In this document: one piece after another, positions 9,522-24,500 of the stretch
Numbering within the stretch: the first letter of the stretch is position 1
How the letters are laid out: every line of letters begins with the position of its first letter
NCBI RefSeq assembly: GCF_910592395.1
Contig: NC_088310.1
Span: 10,423,501 to 10,487,500, forward strand
From: Lineus longissimus
Lineage: Eukaryota; Nemertea; Pilidiophora; Heteronemertea; Lineidae
Length of the DNA: 64,000 nucleotides
Direction: 5' to 3'
Program-made: the position numbers and the translations under genes
The notes under the pieces: model-generated
Databases searched by the model: none
What the model saw: the letters and a program-made list of their open reading frames with translations, nothing else
What the model was told of the DNA's origin: nothing

Positions 9522-12500
9522 CTAAAGAGAAAAAAAAACATAAAACGGCATTGCAGTTGTATTAGGAACCCTAAAATGTATGTATGATACAATTCAAGAG
9601 TTCAGAGAGAAAAAAAATAATTTAATTTTCGAAAAAAGATTTGACCAAGAGTCGATTAAAATTCACCCTCGATCAGGTCACTCTCGATCAGGTTTTGTTT
9701 GAGTAAATTCTGTTATTTCTCTGACTCATCCCAAATATTTTTGTAATAAAAATGGCGTCTTATTATAGTACATGATCATTAATTCCGATGGGATTATTCG
9801 AGTTTGCAATGAGAACAGGTTTGCCTGGCTGCTTACCCGATATAATCAAAACCAAGTTTGTCTTCCTTTTCCGGTAACGAGGCCAAACGAATACAAATCA
9901 AGGCCACTAAAAAGACAGTTATCTGAAATCATAGAGATTACTGGACTTAATATGTCCACATGTGCGAGCAAAACAAAAAAAGTCAAATATTCTAACACTG
10001 CGTTTTGAACAAGCTGATCTACATTTTAATTTAGTAATGAAGTCATCATCATTAATGCAGGGGGAATGTTTTGTAAGCTAGCCAAGCTGTGAGCTTTACT
10101 TGACTTCCAGTTTCAAGGACACCACCGTTAGCATACAATTAACTATTGAAAGCATATCCCGCCAGCTAATTTGAACAGGACATTAAAAATCCCCCAATTC
10201 CTGATCATGATACTGGGTGTCCTTTACGGCGATCGAAAGTTGTTTTTTTTATATCATGCCGCTGCAACGTCCTTCAAGATCAGAGTTTTCATTTGAAAAA
10301 CCCTGATAAGACCACTTTAAAGTTGAAGGGTTAAATAAATATGCGTCCAGAGATCAGTGTATAACATATCAAGACGGAAATGTCGCACACGCACAGTGCC
10401 GGAGTTTTAAAATTTCAGGCACTGGACTTGATCAATTGTGGCCATCTTGGATATCGGCACACAGAGATTCAGGTGTTTGATAATCCTACGTCATATAGTG
10501 CGTCATCAGTTCAGACTCTTAGTCATATTCGGGCCGAATTAGTGCCAATAGTGTCAATATTGCCTCTCACTCGATGTGCACCCTACTGTGTCTACAGATA
10601 ATGCATCGCTTTTGATTTGTGCACTGGGGGTAATGGGATCAGTAGACTATCCAAATGCAAATAATGGATTATTCCTGAGAGTTCGGCTTCGGGAATGTGT
10701 AGTTGTCCCGCCAGCTTTAACGTGTGCCATCTCTATTCCCAGGGATCAATGTGCTTCCCACTTCCGGTGGTTCTCTTATTAACCCCTGGACATATCCAAC
10801 AATAAAAACTATGTGATTAGTTGACGACAATTTACATAAAATATTGATCACATGTCATTTTCTCATTAGCAAATAATGATGAACACATAAAATTTTGATT
10901 TTGCTTCTAGTAATCAGATGAACAGCAAGCCAAGCCTCCTATGGGTTGAATTCTCGCTCTTGACTTGGTTAAGATTAAAAGCATTAACTTCCCCCCATAA
11001 GGCAAAAAACAATAAATTGTATTGAAATATTTCATACGACACTATCTAGAATATCAATGACTAATATTTACCATTTGATGCATGATTATTGTGAATTAAC
11101 AGCAACAAAAACTTGTTATCATGATTAAATGACAGCCACGTGGATTTGTTTGTATGGTGGTACTGTTTTAAGCAGGTGGCAAAATATTATATCACGATAA
11201 GCGACAAAGAATTTTTTTTCGATGTTCGTGTTAGGTATTTTGATTTATGTCTACCATAAACGTGTTCTCAATTTAAAACTTATTTGGTGGGACACAAAAA
11301 TGTTCTTGTCGTGTAGAAACAGTATTGACACGTAACGGCCAAGTAGACGGGTCTGGGGTCAGATATACTACGTCGCCCCATAGTCTTTCAAAAACAAGAG
11401 TCAGGCAACTAGGGAACCAAAGCTCTCTCGGGTCACGCGTTGACCAAAACAATTCCGCACAACTAGAACTTGTACACTTCTTCGATCACCTTAACATAGC
11501 CATACCAAATGATCCGTTTTAAAGCAAACGTCAGCTTAATCAAATTCACTGATTTCTGTAAAACTATTTAGATCTAGTGTCAAAGACAACATTGATATGA
11601 AAAGCGATATGTTTCGTCCTTTACTTTTCGCCAGTTTTGAGAAGTTGTGATGATACTGATTTAAGAATATTTTTCGAAAAGCGTTTTTCTACTCCACTTC
11701 ATCACATATATTTGTGGTTAGCAGTTTAGTATGTTGTCGGTGCTAAATGGACCATCTAGTGGTATCATGTGATTCCTTTTGTTGTCATCTAATGTAATAT
11801 TCATATCTTGTCAATTTGACCGACGACACCGACAGCAGGTTTCATTTCGCGTTCGAGGTAAACAATTTAAAAAGTGTGAACAATTGCTAGTGTCTCGCAT
11901 TTTGTGGTCAAACCTTAACATGTTTAGAAATCACATTTATCATTGACATTTTCAAATTTGATGTCACTGTTATCTAATAGGAAATTTGATTGTTTTGTTA
12001 TTTTGAAGCCCAGTTTTCTGGGTTTTTTAGATTAGAAAACGAGCTTGTTTTGGCGAAGTGGTGTGAGGTATACGTACATTCGAATATTGTTGAATATTTG
12101 CCATTTGGCTTTATGATGTGTATATTTTGAGTCATTTCATAAGATGCAATAGTATGTGCCTGTCACAAGTTTGACATTGATTACAACCTAAATCATACCG
12201 CATGTACAGAGTATATTTTTTCGTTGAATTTTTGGTGATTCAAATATTGTTTTGCACCTCAGGTCAGTTTTCAGCTGAATTAAAATGGGCTTCATCATGG
12301 CTTCCAGTTATTTGCCCGAGAGAGCTGTTGGATCAAAGGAAACATGCCGTGACCTGACTCTTTATTTGAAAGACTCTGGTCACCCCCAGAATCTGGTGAC
12401 ACAGCATGTGAGGTAGGGGTGTTTTATTCTACCAGGGCCTATGGTGCAGCCATTTTGAATTGCTAATCAAGTAGTCCCCGGATGGAGAGGTTGCTATTAA

Positions 12501-15500
12501 GGGACAATATAGGCAGCAGCGAGGCAGGCAAGATAAAATTACACAGAGCCGCCTATAGGGGTCTCTCACATCTCACAGTCGGGTCGAAATGATTCACGCG
12601 ATGTATTTATTGCTTAGTTTGACAGGATCAATGGCCGTTACTGTGTATACTAGTCACTTGAAGAAGGCCGAATTAGTTCTCTCCTCCTGCCTATAGTTCC
12701 CCTTTAACGTGCCTGTCCGGGCGCCTGAGTAAAATCCAATGAGTTCCATGCATCGAGATGACAAATAATTGAATCATGTCATCATAAAGGCCACTCGGGG
12801 ATAACTCAGGGTTTTTTAAATGGCACAAGTGTGTAAAAACTTGCAAACCCTCATCTTTGCTTTGAAATCGGGTTTTGCAACCTGCACTTAAATAGGCAGC
12901 AGTGCCTATTTAGTTGCCCAGTGAGTTGATCGACAGTACCAACCGATTTTTATAGGATAAAACAAGAGATACATAGCTTCTATGTCTACAATGTACGTAA
13001 CTGAAACAACATATGTTTACAAAATGTGGCATTGTCGACAGTTTTTCTCCCCTTAGCCATGTTAGTCCTTGACTTCACAGGGGGTTACCATTATTCTGCT
13101 GCTTAACATTTTGCTATGTAGACTTAGCCTAGAACCTACCGGCATTAGTACATCCACTTCATGGACTAATTTACTGATAGCATATTCGGAAACCATTTCA
13201 CCACTGCCCGTAATCTGTGCCTTTTTCCTGAGGTACTTGCTTACCCACTCTCTGACGTATGAATCTGTAGGCATTAAACCGGTCAGATCCTTAGCAGTTC
13301 CTGTTTGAGAAAAAAAGTGTTTTTTTGGTGAAAGCTGAATTGAATGAACAAAATTGCAGGTGTTTTTTACTCTGAACAAGCACAAATCGACGGTGATATC
13401 AGCTATGCAAGTGCCCCGAATACACTTCTTGAGTTTCTGTTGACTGCAATAGACGTTTTTACAGGTTGGGAGTGATATTACGTGACCATTCGCTTTAAAA
13501 AACCATACTCACAAACAGCGAGACACGTTTTTACGAATACGAATATACATGTATTCGCGCGATTCTGTTATGAAAACCGATAAATGCCATCGGTTCTACT
13601 CTATGCAATGAAACGGGAAAACGTTTGCATCTTCAAGTTTGTATACGTATACACAGTGTCGTCCATCAAGCTGCTCGTTTGGTCTCAGAAGCAAGACAGA
13701 AGGGTTTCAGTGCCAGGTATTTGTTTTTTTCCCCCCCCCCCCCCCCAACACACACACTTTGTTAATATATTAATGTTGCCATAAGCGTAACCCCCATTAA
13801 GTCCTTCACAAGGATGTTGACCTTTTGAATCAATTGTTGATGGCAGTTTTGTAGAACGTAAGTTTCAAATTGGCGGCTACCAGTTCCGATCGTACATGCA
13901 AGAGCACTGTAAGTATGTTTCACGAGAGCGTTGCGTGTCATTCCACGGTTTTTTCTCTTGACGCCTGGATTTCAGTAATAATAAAACCGTTGACAAAAGT
14001 TACAAAAGCAGTTCGTCGACACCGTGCACGGAGAAGTAGGATGTTTTCAAAATCCTGGCTTCAAGGCGGACGAAATAAAGGTTTATCTCTTTACAGTATG
14101 CAAAGAAAATTATATCATATCTAGGGACTTTCAACTGTGCAAAAGAAAACTTGAATGAATGAATCTTACCAGAGTGAACTGAGGCAAGGTGGTAGCCAAT
14201 TTCATATGCCACTGAGCTGAATCCGGCCCATTCATAGTCCAGGAAAATGACACGATCTGGAAGGATCAGTCAGAAATAAAGGCAAATCCAGTGGGTGGGG
14301 AGTAACATGGAAATTAGCAATAATAGCTCACAGTGTTTAAAACTAGAATCTACTTTGATTAGTTTCCCTTTGTACTTCTCAACAAGAAGGTTACAAGTAA
14401 TACATGTGAAAACTTTGTAGTGTGTGCATGTAGTAGTATTCGGTGGATAAGACCCCTTTGATGCAGGCGTGTCAGTTTATAATTGATCATGACCGTGATT
14501 TATCTGTCATCCCGTAATCATTTCAGGCTTGGTAACCATTGAAATGTGATGTTGGTTGGAACAGTGACAGAACATTCCATTCTATTTTATTGTTAGAACT
14601 GTCCAAAGTCTATCAGCACAGTTCAACAGTTCTAGAAACTGTTCCATACCACATCAAACCCAATGGCTGGGGGGGGGGGGGGGGGGGGGGTGATCGAATG
14701 ACGTTCGAAGGGATATGGGGTTCTTCTTTGCGAGATTGCTGCCCTTATCCCGCACGCATGGCGTATTTACGCGGTGAAATTTACACCAAATAACACCCGG
14801 CTGAAAGCCGTCTGATGACATACTGCACTGGTCGGGATATGATGGAGGGCAGATGATTCATCCACTCTACATGTCCCAAACTAAATGTCCCCAACAACTA
14901 GAGCAGCAGTTGAATTTATCATGTCTGATGACTGCGCAGCCCGTGGCCAAAAAAGTTTCATAATCATGTTGCCAAACTGCAGACAAACTCGGTCAAAATT
15001 TATATTTTTCCTACAAGATTTAATTGTTTTCCTCTGCAAGGTGAATTACTTTGATTTTGTATGCCTATATCTCTGGTAAAATCTTTAACACTGAAAATGA
15101 CATCTGCCAATTTCTATCGGAGTGACATGATCAGACATTATGCTTACATTATGTTGACAAGACCTATATACAAAACTGTGACCATGTTATCATTATTTTA
15201 GCAACAAGCACCTTCTGCGATTACTGGAGTATCTGTCAAGGATGGGCTTTAAGAGGCAGAGATACTGGATGAATTTTTCTAAAAATTTTACAAGCCCGAA
15301 AATCTGAAATAAAATAAAGCATGCTGCTTGCTAACTTATATCAATGATATATCTGGGGTCAGTAGCAAATATTGAATAAATGAAACAGACTTTCAGGTTC
15401 CTAATTATGAGAAACAAATTTTTTCTTGTGCAAAGAATAAGCAAATCTATTGACTTTTATCTGCCCAAAACATTATCAGAGAGTGAAGAAGGGTCATTGC

Positions 15501-18500
15501 TAGGACAAGCTGGCATTGCAGAAAAAAATCACGTACATGTAAATATATAGTTTATGAGTATGGTGATTTTATTTACAGCTTTTTCAATTTTTTTGATGGG
15601 CTTCATCATGAGGTTTTGAAAGGAACCAGTTTTGGAGCCACCTTGCACTGAAGGCCAATGTACAGACATGGGCATAGGCCTACAAATCGATATGTTAGAG
15701 CATGTGTCAAATCTGTGACCTTTCCAGGAATTTCATAAGATACTCATGAAGCATGGTGACTCAACAGCCAGCAAGGCCAAGAACAGCAATGTAAGAGCTT
15801 GGCGAAATGACATCTTATTCATAATAGCTTTATGCTGCTTGATTGTACAGCTAATTAGGCCTACCAGAAATGTTGGTGGTGTGAGGTGGGGACAAAACCT
15901 CACAGGAAGTTGGGGGAAGGAGTTCTGTGTGTGTTGGTTTAGTGGTATAAATGCAAATCAATCTATGCGCGCTCTATTGGAATATTCTGGCACTTTGTAC
16001 TCCCCATGACCATCACACTCGCTCACGACCGGCAGTTGTGGCCAAAAACAGATGTGCATATATGTCTTCTGGTGAAAGCATTTCTTGATAATGTTTAAAT
16101 TGCCCATTACAATCCTTCAAAAACTGCGACCGCCAGGTAGGTGTTGAAAAGTGACAATTTCGTTCAAAAATTGAGAAAACGCAAGCAAGAGGTTGTTTTG
16201 AACTCATATATTTTTGGTAAGCTTACCGTTTCCAGACTGATATACCAAGTTCGTAATATTGATATCGTTATAGCAGAATACGGGCTTCATGTTCAGCTTG
16301 ACCCATATCTTCTCTATATTCTTAACTTCTTCAAGGAGTGTCTCGTAGGTAGGTATTCTCGAATGAAACCTGGAAAGGGACAGTCATACAATCTTTAAAA
16401 TCATCCTTCAATTAATCAAGTGCTAATCCCCCCCCCCCCCAAAAAAGAGGGGACCCCTCGCTGAATAAGCTTTCTAGAGAGTTATATGAAGAGGAACCAG
16501 CTTCTCAGATCACTAGTTACAGCCACTTATAGGCAATCGTCTTACCTGATGGGATATTGTTTTTAAAGGTTTTAGGTTTTGCATGTGGTAAAATCCTGCA
16601 TTATAATCTTTTATTTAGTCCATTTGCTGAAATTGAAAATGTGAATGCTTTCTTACATGTACATGTATATGATGATTTCAAAACTTATCTTAAATCTTGA
16701 TCTAAATCAGGAAATTCCTTCGGCCAGTCCTGCAGTAGCTTGTACATATACATAACAGACTTGTTAATCCATGTATCAAGTCCTGAGTTTATGGCTGCTT
16801 GCTGGACATGTGGGTCGTGCCATCTCAACATTTCATCAATGATGAGGCTGAAAATATATAGGAAACACCCAATTTAATTTCAAAACCAACAGCAAAGATG
16901 ATCGATTTTTCAGCTTATTTGAAAGAACGAGTCAGCATGGTTCGTATACTTACTCAACGAGGTATTTAGCTTTGTGATCATCACAATCCCATTCAAAAGT
17001 TCGACCATTATTTAGGAAATCGTAACATAGACCTGTTTTGAAGTTACACAGTAACTTCGGTCCTAGTCCCAATCGGGATAATAATGCCGTGCATTCCTTT
17101 TCTTTCTGTCTATCATGAAGCAAAGAAAACGATTCGCCGAAGATTCTGATCGTAACTCCTGGGTTTTCGGTATCGGAGGGGTCACGACATAAAAGAAGCC
17201 GATTCACAAAGCCGCCGCCCATGAACTGGAAAAGAGGGCATATTTTAGAAATAATTAAAATCGCGATATGCACTATAAAACGGTACTGATAGAAGGCCTA
17301 GGCCTCATTCTACGGAGAACATTGAGATAAGTACGACGAAACCAAAGCTGTCAGGGAGGTATAGAGCCGTCGTCACTGACTTTCAAACAAGGAAGAAGTG
17401 ATGCGCCGGCCGGGAATCGAATAAGTGATTTTTGAATTGGCAGGCATTTTGTAAGTCCTTAAAGGACCATTGGCACTATTAAGGGCAATATTACCCAGCT
17501 ATCGGCTGCCCAGTCACCTCCTGTTCTACATTAGTAGTTTCGATCAACAAATTGCACAAAAAAGGAAAAATTCCAAATCAGACTGAATTATCGCGCTATT
17601 CCGATGTTGACTCCGATTTGACTCGAGTTAGCTCTCCACGCATCGACTCTTTCCACCACGTGGAACGATGCACTATAAATCGTTTCCTGGGGCTAGGATC
17701 TACCCCTTGACGTCATGGTACTGATATAGATTTTTCCGACGTCACGCTGGTGGCGCACGATGACCCCGCAGAGCTCTAAGAGCTGAAAGAAAATGGAAAA
17801 GCATTAAACACGTTCAGAAAAATAGTTTACTGATGAACCATAGGAAGAACAATTAACATACTGCAATAAAAAAGCCGACCATTCCTTTAAGCTAGGCACA
17901 TAATCCGACACTACCTTAATGTGTTTCTTCAAATGAAACGTAAAGGTTAGTTGCAATTAGTTCCTATGCCAGAACAAGCAAAATAACCAACCATATAGTG
18001 GTAGGAAACTTAGGATGGACCCCTCTAGTCCCTGTTAAAAGAAAAAAATAAAACACGTTTGTCAGGACCATGTAAAGAATGTGTTGGAGACAGACATAAA
18101 AAGTATACTGAGTGACTTTTATTCAACACGACCACATTGGGCGGGAAAAAAGGGTTTCCAGCAACAATAGACCTACCCGATCATTTTTGCTGGTGCAATT
18201 GACGGTGTCCGATCAGGAGTGTATTATATACACCCCTCTTAAATTCGTTTACGATGAGATTTAGGTCCACTGTGGTCTGATAAATATCAATTCGCTTTCG
18301 CATCGTGCTTGAAATTAAGATAATGATGATAGGCCCGAAATGGTGCAAATGTATGCACGAAAGATGCAGCGTAGATAATTTGAGTATTTACAAGAAAGGA
18401 CCATGAAAAAAAGGAAGTGGGGGAAAAACACCGCCAACCGCCTACGGAACAGAGGTGCACCCATCACCTGCCAAACCGGGTATGGCAGCATAGCAATATT

Positions 18501-21500
18501 AGCCGTATCAGTGATACGCATAATTAACTGCCGAAAGTGCCTGAATTAAGACATCACCTTCAAAATAGGCAAGAGTGCCTTTTTAGGTTACAACAAAGAC
18601 GGATTAGTTCAAAAAACCTTTAACGTAAAAACCAGAAATATAACCTTTCTTTCGGCTGCTGTAGATCAGGCACCAGTCTACCGATTCAGACGATTCGTGT
18701 ACCACGGAGCTGCATTTGCTCTTTACTACCCCAATGGCATTTACTTCTTAGTCTTTCAGTTAAGTAATTCATCACCATGTTGCATTATGTGTACAGCTGT
18801 TTTTACAACTGAGCCCAATTTTGAGGCAATGGTCCTGTTGTGTTCTTTTATCCCCCTATTTGCCGCAAGTGTACACACAAATGAATAAGTTGCCATGGTA
18901 GAGCTTACGCCAATCCAGTGGGTGGGTATTAATATGGAAATTAGCAATAATAACTCACAGTGTTTAAAACTAGAATCTACTTTGATTAGTTTCCTTTTGT
19001 ACTTCTCAACAACATGGTTGCAAGTAATACATGTGAAAACGTTGTAGTGTGTGCATGAAGTAGTATTCGGTGGATAAGACACATTTGATGCAGGCGTGTC
19101 AGTTTATAATTTATCATGACCGTGATCTATCTGTCATCCCGCAATCATTTCAGGCCAGGTAACCATTGAAATGTGATTCCTTTCTATTGTATTGTTAGAA
19201 CTGTCCAAAGTCTATGGTCCTAAAATAATATGAAATAAAATAAAGAATGATGTTTGCTAACTTATCAAAAATATATCTGGGTCAGTAACAAATATTGAAT
19301 AAATGAAACAATCTTTGAGGTTGACAAATCTTTCTAATTATGAGAAACAAAAGAATTTTTTGGTGCAAAGAATAAGCAACCCTGTTGACTTTCTCTGCCC
19401 AAAACCTTATCAATGCGTGAATAAGGGTCATTGCTAGGGCAAGCTGTCATTTTGCAGAAAAAAATCACCTACATGTAGATAGTTTATGAGTAAGTGGTGA
19501 TTTTATTTGCAGCTTTTTCAATTTTTCTAATGGGCTTAATCATGAGGTTTTGAAAGGAACCAGTTTTGGACCCAACTTGCACTGAGGGCTAATGTACGGA
19601 CATGGGAATAGGCCTACAAATTTATATGTTAAAGCATATGACAAATCTGTGGCATTTCCAGGAATTTTATTAGATAATCCTGAAGTATGGTGACTTTTAA
19701 CAGCCAGCATGGCCACGAACAGCGTTGTAAGAGCTTGGTGAAATGACATGTTATTCATATTACATGACTTTTCCATTCATCGATGGTTTGCAAACTTTAT
19801 GCCACTTGTATAGCCGATAAGGCCTACCAGCAATCTTACAGCAAGTTGGTGGGAGAAGTTACGTGCGTTGGTGTCGTGGTATATATGCAAATCAATCTAT
19901 GGGCGCTCTATTGGAATATTTGGCACTTTGTACTCCTCATGACTATCACACTCACTCATTGTAGCGGCAATGATATATTTAGTCGTTGATAATCATGCCG
20001 TGGCTTGTTTCATCCACCCTTAAATTACCAGAAGACAACACCAACAAGCTTGATTTCATTTCCCATCTATTCACCACGTAATAAACTGAAAGATACAATA
20101 ATTGAACAACAACTAAGTACATATTCGTAACAACAAAGAGACAATCGTGGAAGACAATAGTACATCCACCAGGAGGACAGGAAAACCTGTCACAACACTG
20201 TCCTCAAGGAAGTGGAGACACCTGACGATTGAATATTGAACTAAAATATTCATAAAATAGACTGAGATAATGCTACTAAAGTCCACATTGCTGCCCCAAA
20301 ACTTGATGTTAACTACAAACAAAATTATTAAGATGAAGAGCTCCAATACCGAGCTACCTCACAGAGACGATAGATTGAACACATCACGATATAATCAAGT
20401 ACTAGCCAGGTTGAGATGTCCGAAGTGGTGTAATGAAAGAAATGTCACCGAGAATATTAAATCTATACTTGATCTAAAAAACAAGCCACTAAGTTCTCCT
20501 AAGTTCTTGTCATCACAGTAAAGGAAATTATTTCTATTCTAGACATATTAGTTACCTTTGCAAGGCCCTTAAATTCTCTATAAAACTTTCGGGGATGAGG
20601 CAAATTCACCCATTTGATGGACCAAAAATATGGAAGATTCTGGATCTTAACAATGGCGGCAAAAGCGATAACACGAGGAGAAAATGGGTGGAGCCATCTA
20701 CAAAGCTTAAAGGCTGGCTACAACCAGTAAAAACAAGATTCACCCAGAAACAGACTGGCCACAGTCACTCTCATGACAGGCAGTTTTGGCCAAAAACAGA
20801 TGTGTATATATGTCTTCTGGTGAAAGCATTCCTTAAAGGGTAACTTGTGTCAAATTTCACCATATAATGTTTTAGCTGTTTTTAACAAATGACTACGTCA
20901 CTTTCTCATAAACCGGTAAGGTTTTCGAATCGAAATGCACATTTTCTAGAAATTGATGGTTTTAATCCCGCCCGGACGGCTCGCTTCGATGCCGTTGAAA
21001 TCGCGCTAAGCCGACGACGTTTTCGTTGATGACGTCACAAAGGAATAGAGAGGTACATCCCACAAAAGACCACTAGACAATCCAACAAAAACCCTGGATC
21101 ACCAGAGAGATAGTAAAGCTCCTTAAGAAGGCAAAACACCTCAACAAGAAGAGGCAGAAACAGCCCAGCCACAAGTCAACCCATGAACATCAGCAACTGA
21201 GGTCGACCATCCAGCGCAAGATACGCCAAGCTTACTGGGCGTACCTCAATAAGATCCTAACCCCAGAAACCGACAGCAACGAAGATCACAGCAAAGCTAA
21301 TAAGCGATTCTGGGGGCTGATCAAGCACACTAAAAGGGACAGTGTGGGCATACCAGCACTTCGTGATGACCAGGGCCATACAGTAATGGACAGCAAAGGC
21401 AAAGCAGAAGTGCTAAACAAGAAATTCCAATCTGTCTTCAATAAGATCACGCCCCGTCCCCTAAACAGACATGCAAAAACATCATCGGACTTGAGAAGAA

Positions 21501-24500
21501 AAAGAAGATGGCAAACATCTTGATAACACCTAACGGTGTTCTCAAACTCCTGCAGGGCCTCAAACCAAACAAGGCTGCCGGCCCCAACCAGCTGAGCCCC
21601 AGGGTACTGCAAGCCATAGCAAGTCACATCGCCCCAACCCTCCAAGATATCTTCCAGAAATCGCTTGACTCTGGTGACATCCCAAAGGACTGGAAGGAAG
21701 CAAACATTGCCCCAGTATTCAAGAAAGGCAGGAAAGACGACCCAGGGAACTACCGCCCAATCTCCCTCACCTGCATCTGTAGCAAGCTCCTGGAACACAT
21801 CATCACCAGCCAAATGATGCAACACCTTGAGGAGAATGACATCCTACATGAGAAGCAACATGGCTTCAGAAGCAAGCGCTCATGCGAAACCCAGCTGATC
21901 GAATTTATAGACGAAGCCCATAGAGCAAGGAAACGCATTGATGCCATCGTCATGGATTTCAGCAAGGCTTTCGATAAGGTCTCCCACACCCATATCCTAC
22001 TCAAACTGGAAAGGTATGGGATTTCCTCACAGGTCAGAGAATGGATTAAGAGGTTCCTCACTGACCGTTCTCAGAGAGTAGTCGTCGAAGAGGAAATGTC
22101 AAACCCTAGACCAATAACATCAGGTGTTCCCCAAGGATCTGTCATTGGACCAGCCTTGTTCCTAGTCTACATCAATGACCTCCTGGAAAGCGTGAAGTCA
22201 CAAATACGCCTATTTGCAGACGACACCATCATATACAGGGTTATCAGAAATGCAACAGATGAACAACAACTGCAACAAGACCTCCGATCCCTTGAGACCT
22301 GGGAGAGAGAATGGATGATGGAGTTCCATCCGCAGAAATGCGTAGTCATCAGCATAACCAGAGGAAGAAATCCATCCCACCTAGAATACTACCTGCATGG
22401 CCACCGGCTGGACTCAGTTGACTCTGCAAAGTATCTTGGACTAACCATAACAAAAGACCTGAGGTGGAACAAACACACCATCAGCACCACCAAGAAGGCA
22501 AACTCCACCCTAGCTTTTCTACGAAGGAACATCAGGACCCCGAACCAGGAAGTCAAGACACTGGCCTATAAGACCTTAGTACGACCCAAACTTGAATATG
22601 CTGCCCCGGTGTGGGACCCACACACTGCACAAATGAAACACCAGGTCGAAATGGTCCAGCGTAGAGCAGCGAGATGGGTTACCCGGCGATACAACAACAC
22701 CTCAAGTGTCACTGACATGCTCCAAACACTTGGGTAGGTAACCTTAGAGGAAAGAAGACGTCAATCCCGAGTAATCATGATGTACAAGATCCTGCACCAC
22801 CACGTAAAAATCGAACACATCCTTGCCAGGGCCACCAGACTCCCCGAGAACACGGTCTCTGCCAAGACCCTCGACTCCTTCAGGCACAACCTGCTGAGGG
22901 AGCCAGTCCAACCATAGCCAGGCCACGTGATCGAATGTTTTTATCCTGCACCTTGAACTACCTTTTATCCAACTGCGATTTTAACACCAGCACCTTTTAC
23001 CAATGACAAAGATTTTAAACGCATGCGCCTGGACGTAAAAGTCTCTATAGACTGTGTTCCAGTATTGAAAAGAAGAAGCCACAACATGAACATTTTCGAG
23101 GTCGCGGTGGTTTACATTCCCGCGAAAAAAAAAATCTCATTCGTTTGGGCAGAGACATGTATTCATCCACAGGCGGAAGTGTAGCACATTCCATGCTATT
23201 GAACAGAAATCCAAAAATCGAAACTGATATGTAATGTGCAGGCCAATCCATAGGGCCTAGTGTTGTATGTGATATACTTCATGCCTATGAACTGTACTAT
23301 AAGTTGATGTAGGGCCTTACATGCAGTCAGATTCAGAATTAGTCATTTTATTTCAGACTCTTTTACTGGTTGCAGTATCCTGCAAGACCCGAGTCCTGTT
23401 AGTTCGCTTCGCAATCTCATTGAGGCACAGATGCATCAGATCACTCTTCAAGGACAAGGCTGTAGGCCTATCGGCACGATACCTCCTTATTGAGAATGTG
23501 ACCAAATTAACATCTATTATCTGTTGAGATGGATTCATAACAAAGCATGTGAACATTTTTTCTCTCTTTTTAATGAATAAAACATATTTGCTGGATTTCA
23601 ACGCATTCATAGAGTATAAGTGCAGACCCTGGGGGCATTGGGCACCAGAGCCAATGATAACATGTGCCACTATATTGTTATTTCTGATTACATATATAGT
23701 CCTTGTATAAAACAAACAGTGCTCCATAGTATTAAGCCATATTTGACAAATTATTAGCTCTTGAGTTTGGTTTAGCTTTAGAATGAAAAGGTGGGCGCGG
23801 CACATTCAGATATAGCTTTGAGTAGATGAACTCCTCAAATTTCTTTAAAAGTCAATATCATATAAAACTTTCTGTTGCAGACTGTTGTGAACATCTAGGG
23901 GAATCTGGAAATGGCAGAAATTCTGATCTGGGGTCAAAACTGGCTCACTACTAGGGCAGAGACATGTATTCATCCACAGGCGGAAGTGTGGCACTGACAC
24001 ATAGTCCGTACTGAACTGTAAAAATGTGGTAAATACATGACACATAGTCCGTACTGAACTGTGAAAATGTGGTAAATACATGACTGTGATGGGTGAAAGT
24101 TGATTTATTCTTCAATCTTTGGTGGATTCTTAATCTACAGAGCCAGGCCATAACAGGGATATACTTTTTGATAATTAATTTAAGGAAATATTGTCTCACT
24201 GGCCAGTTTAGAACTTGTATTCTAATAGGCCCATATCAGTCCGCGAGTGACGATTTGATGGCAATGCTGTACACAAATCAATTTTTCTCAGGTAATCGGT
24301 ATTGGAATGTTTTGAATTTTTACTATCATTTCGGTAAAAGCCTCTTCATAACACATATAAAATTTGGTGGGAATTAAAACACCCTTGGTGTACTTTTTTC
24401 ACCAACCGATGTTCATTAAAATGTACACAGAATGTACACGCTGGCTAATAGAGGTCTCTGGCCATTTATTTACAACTGCCATTGACCATTGACATTCCAT

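Noticed and set aside
13062-13123. Kinase gene ending at the TAA after exon 6
   Set aside because: The frame runs on to a stop, but the family C-terminus is clearly encoded in two further exons at 9.8 and 9.5 kb with fitting phases.
21286-21825. 179-codon minus-strand frame
   Set aside because: Antisense shadow of the LINE reverse transcriptase.
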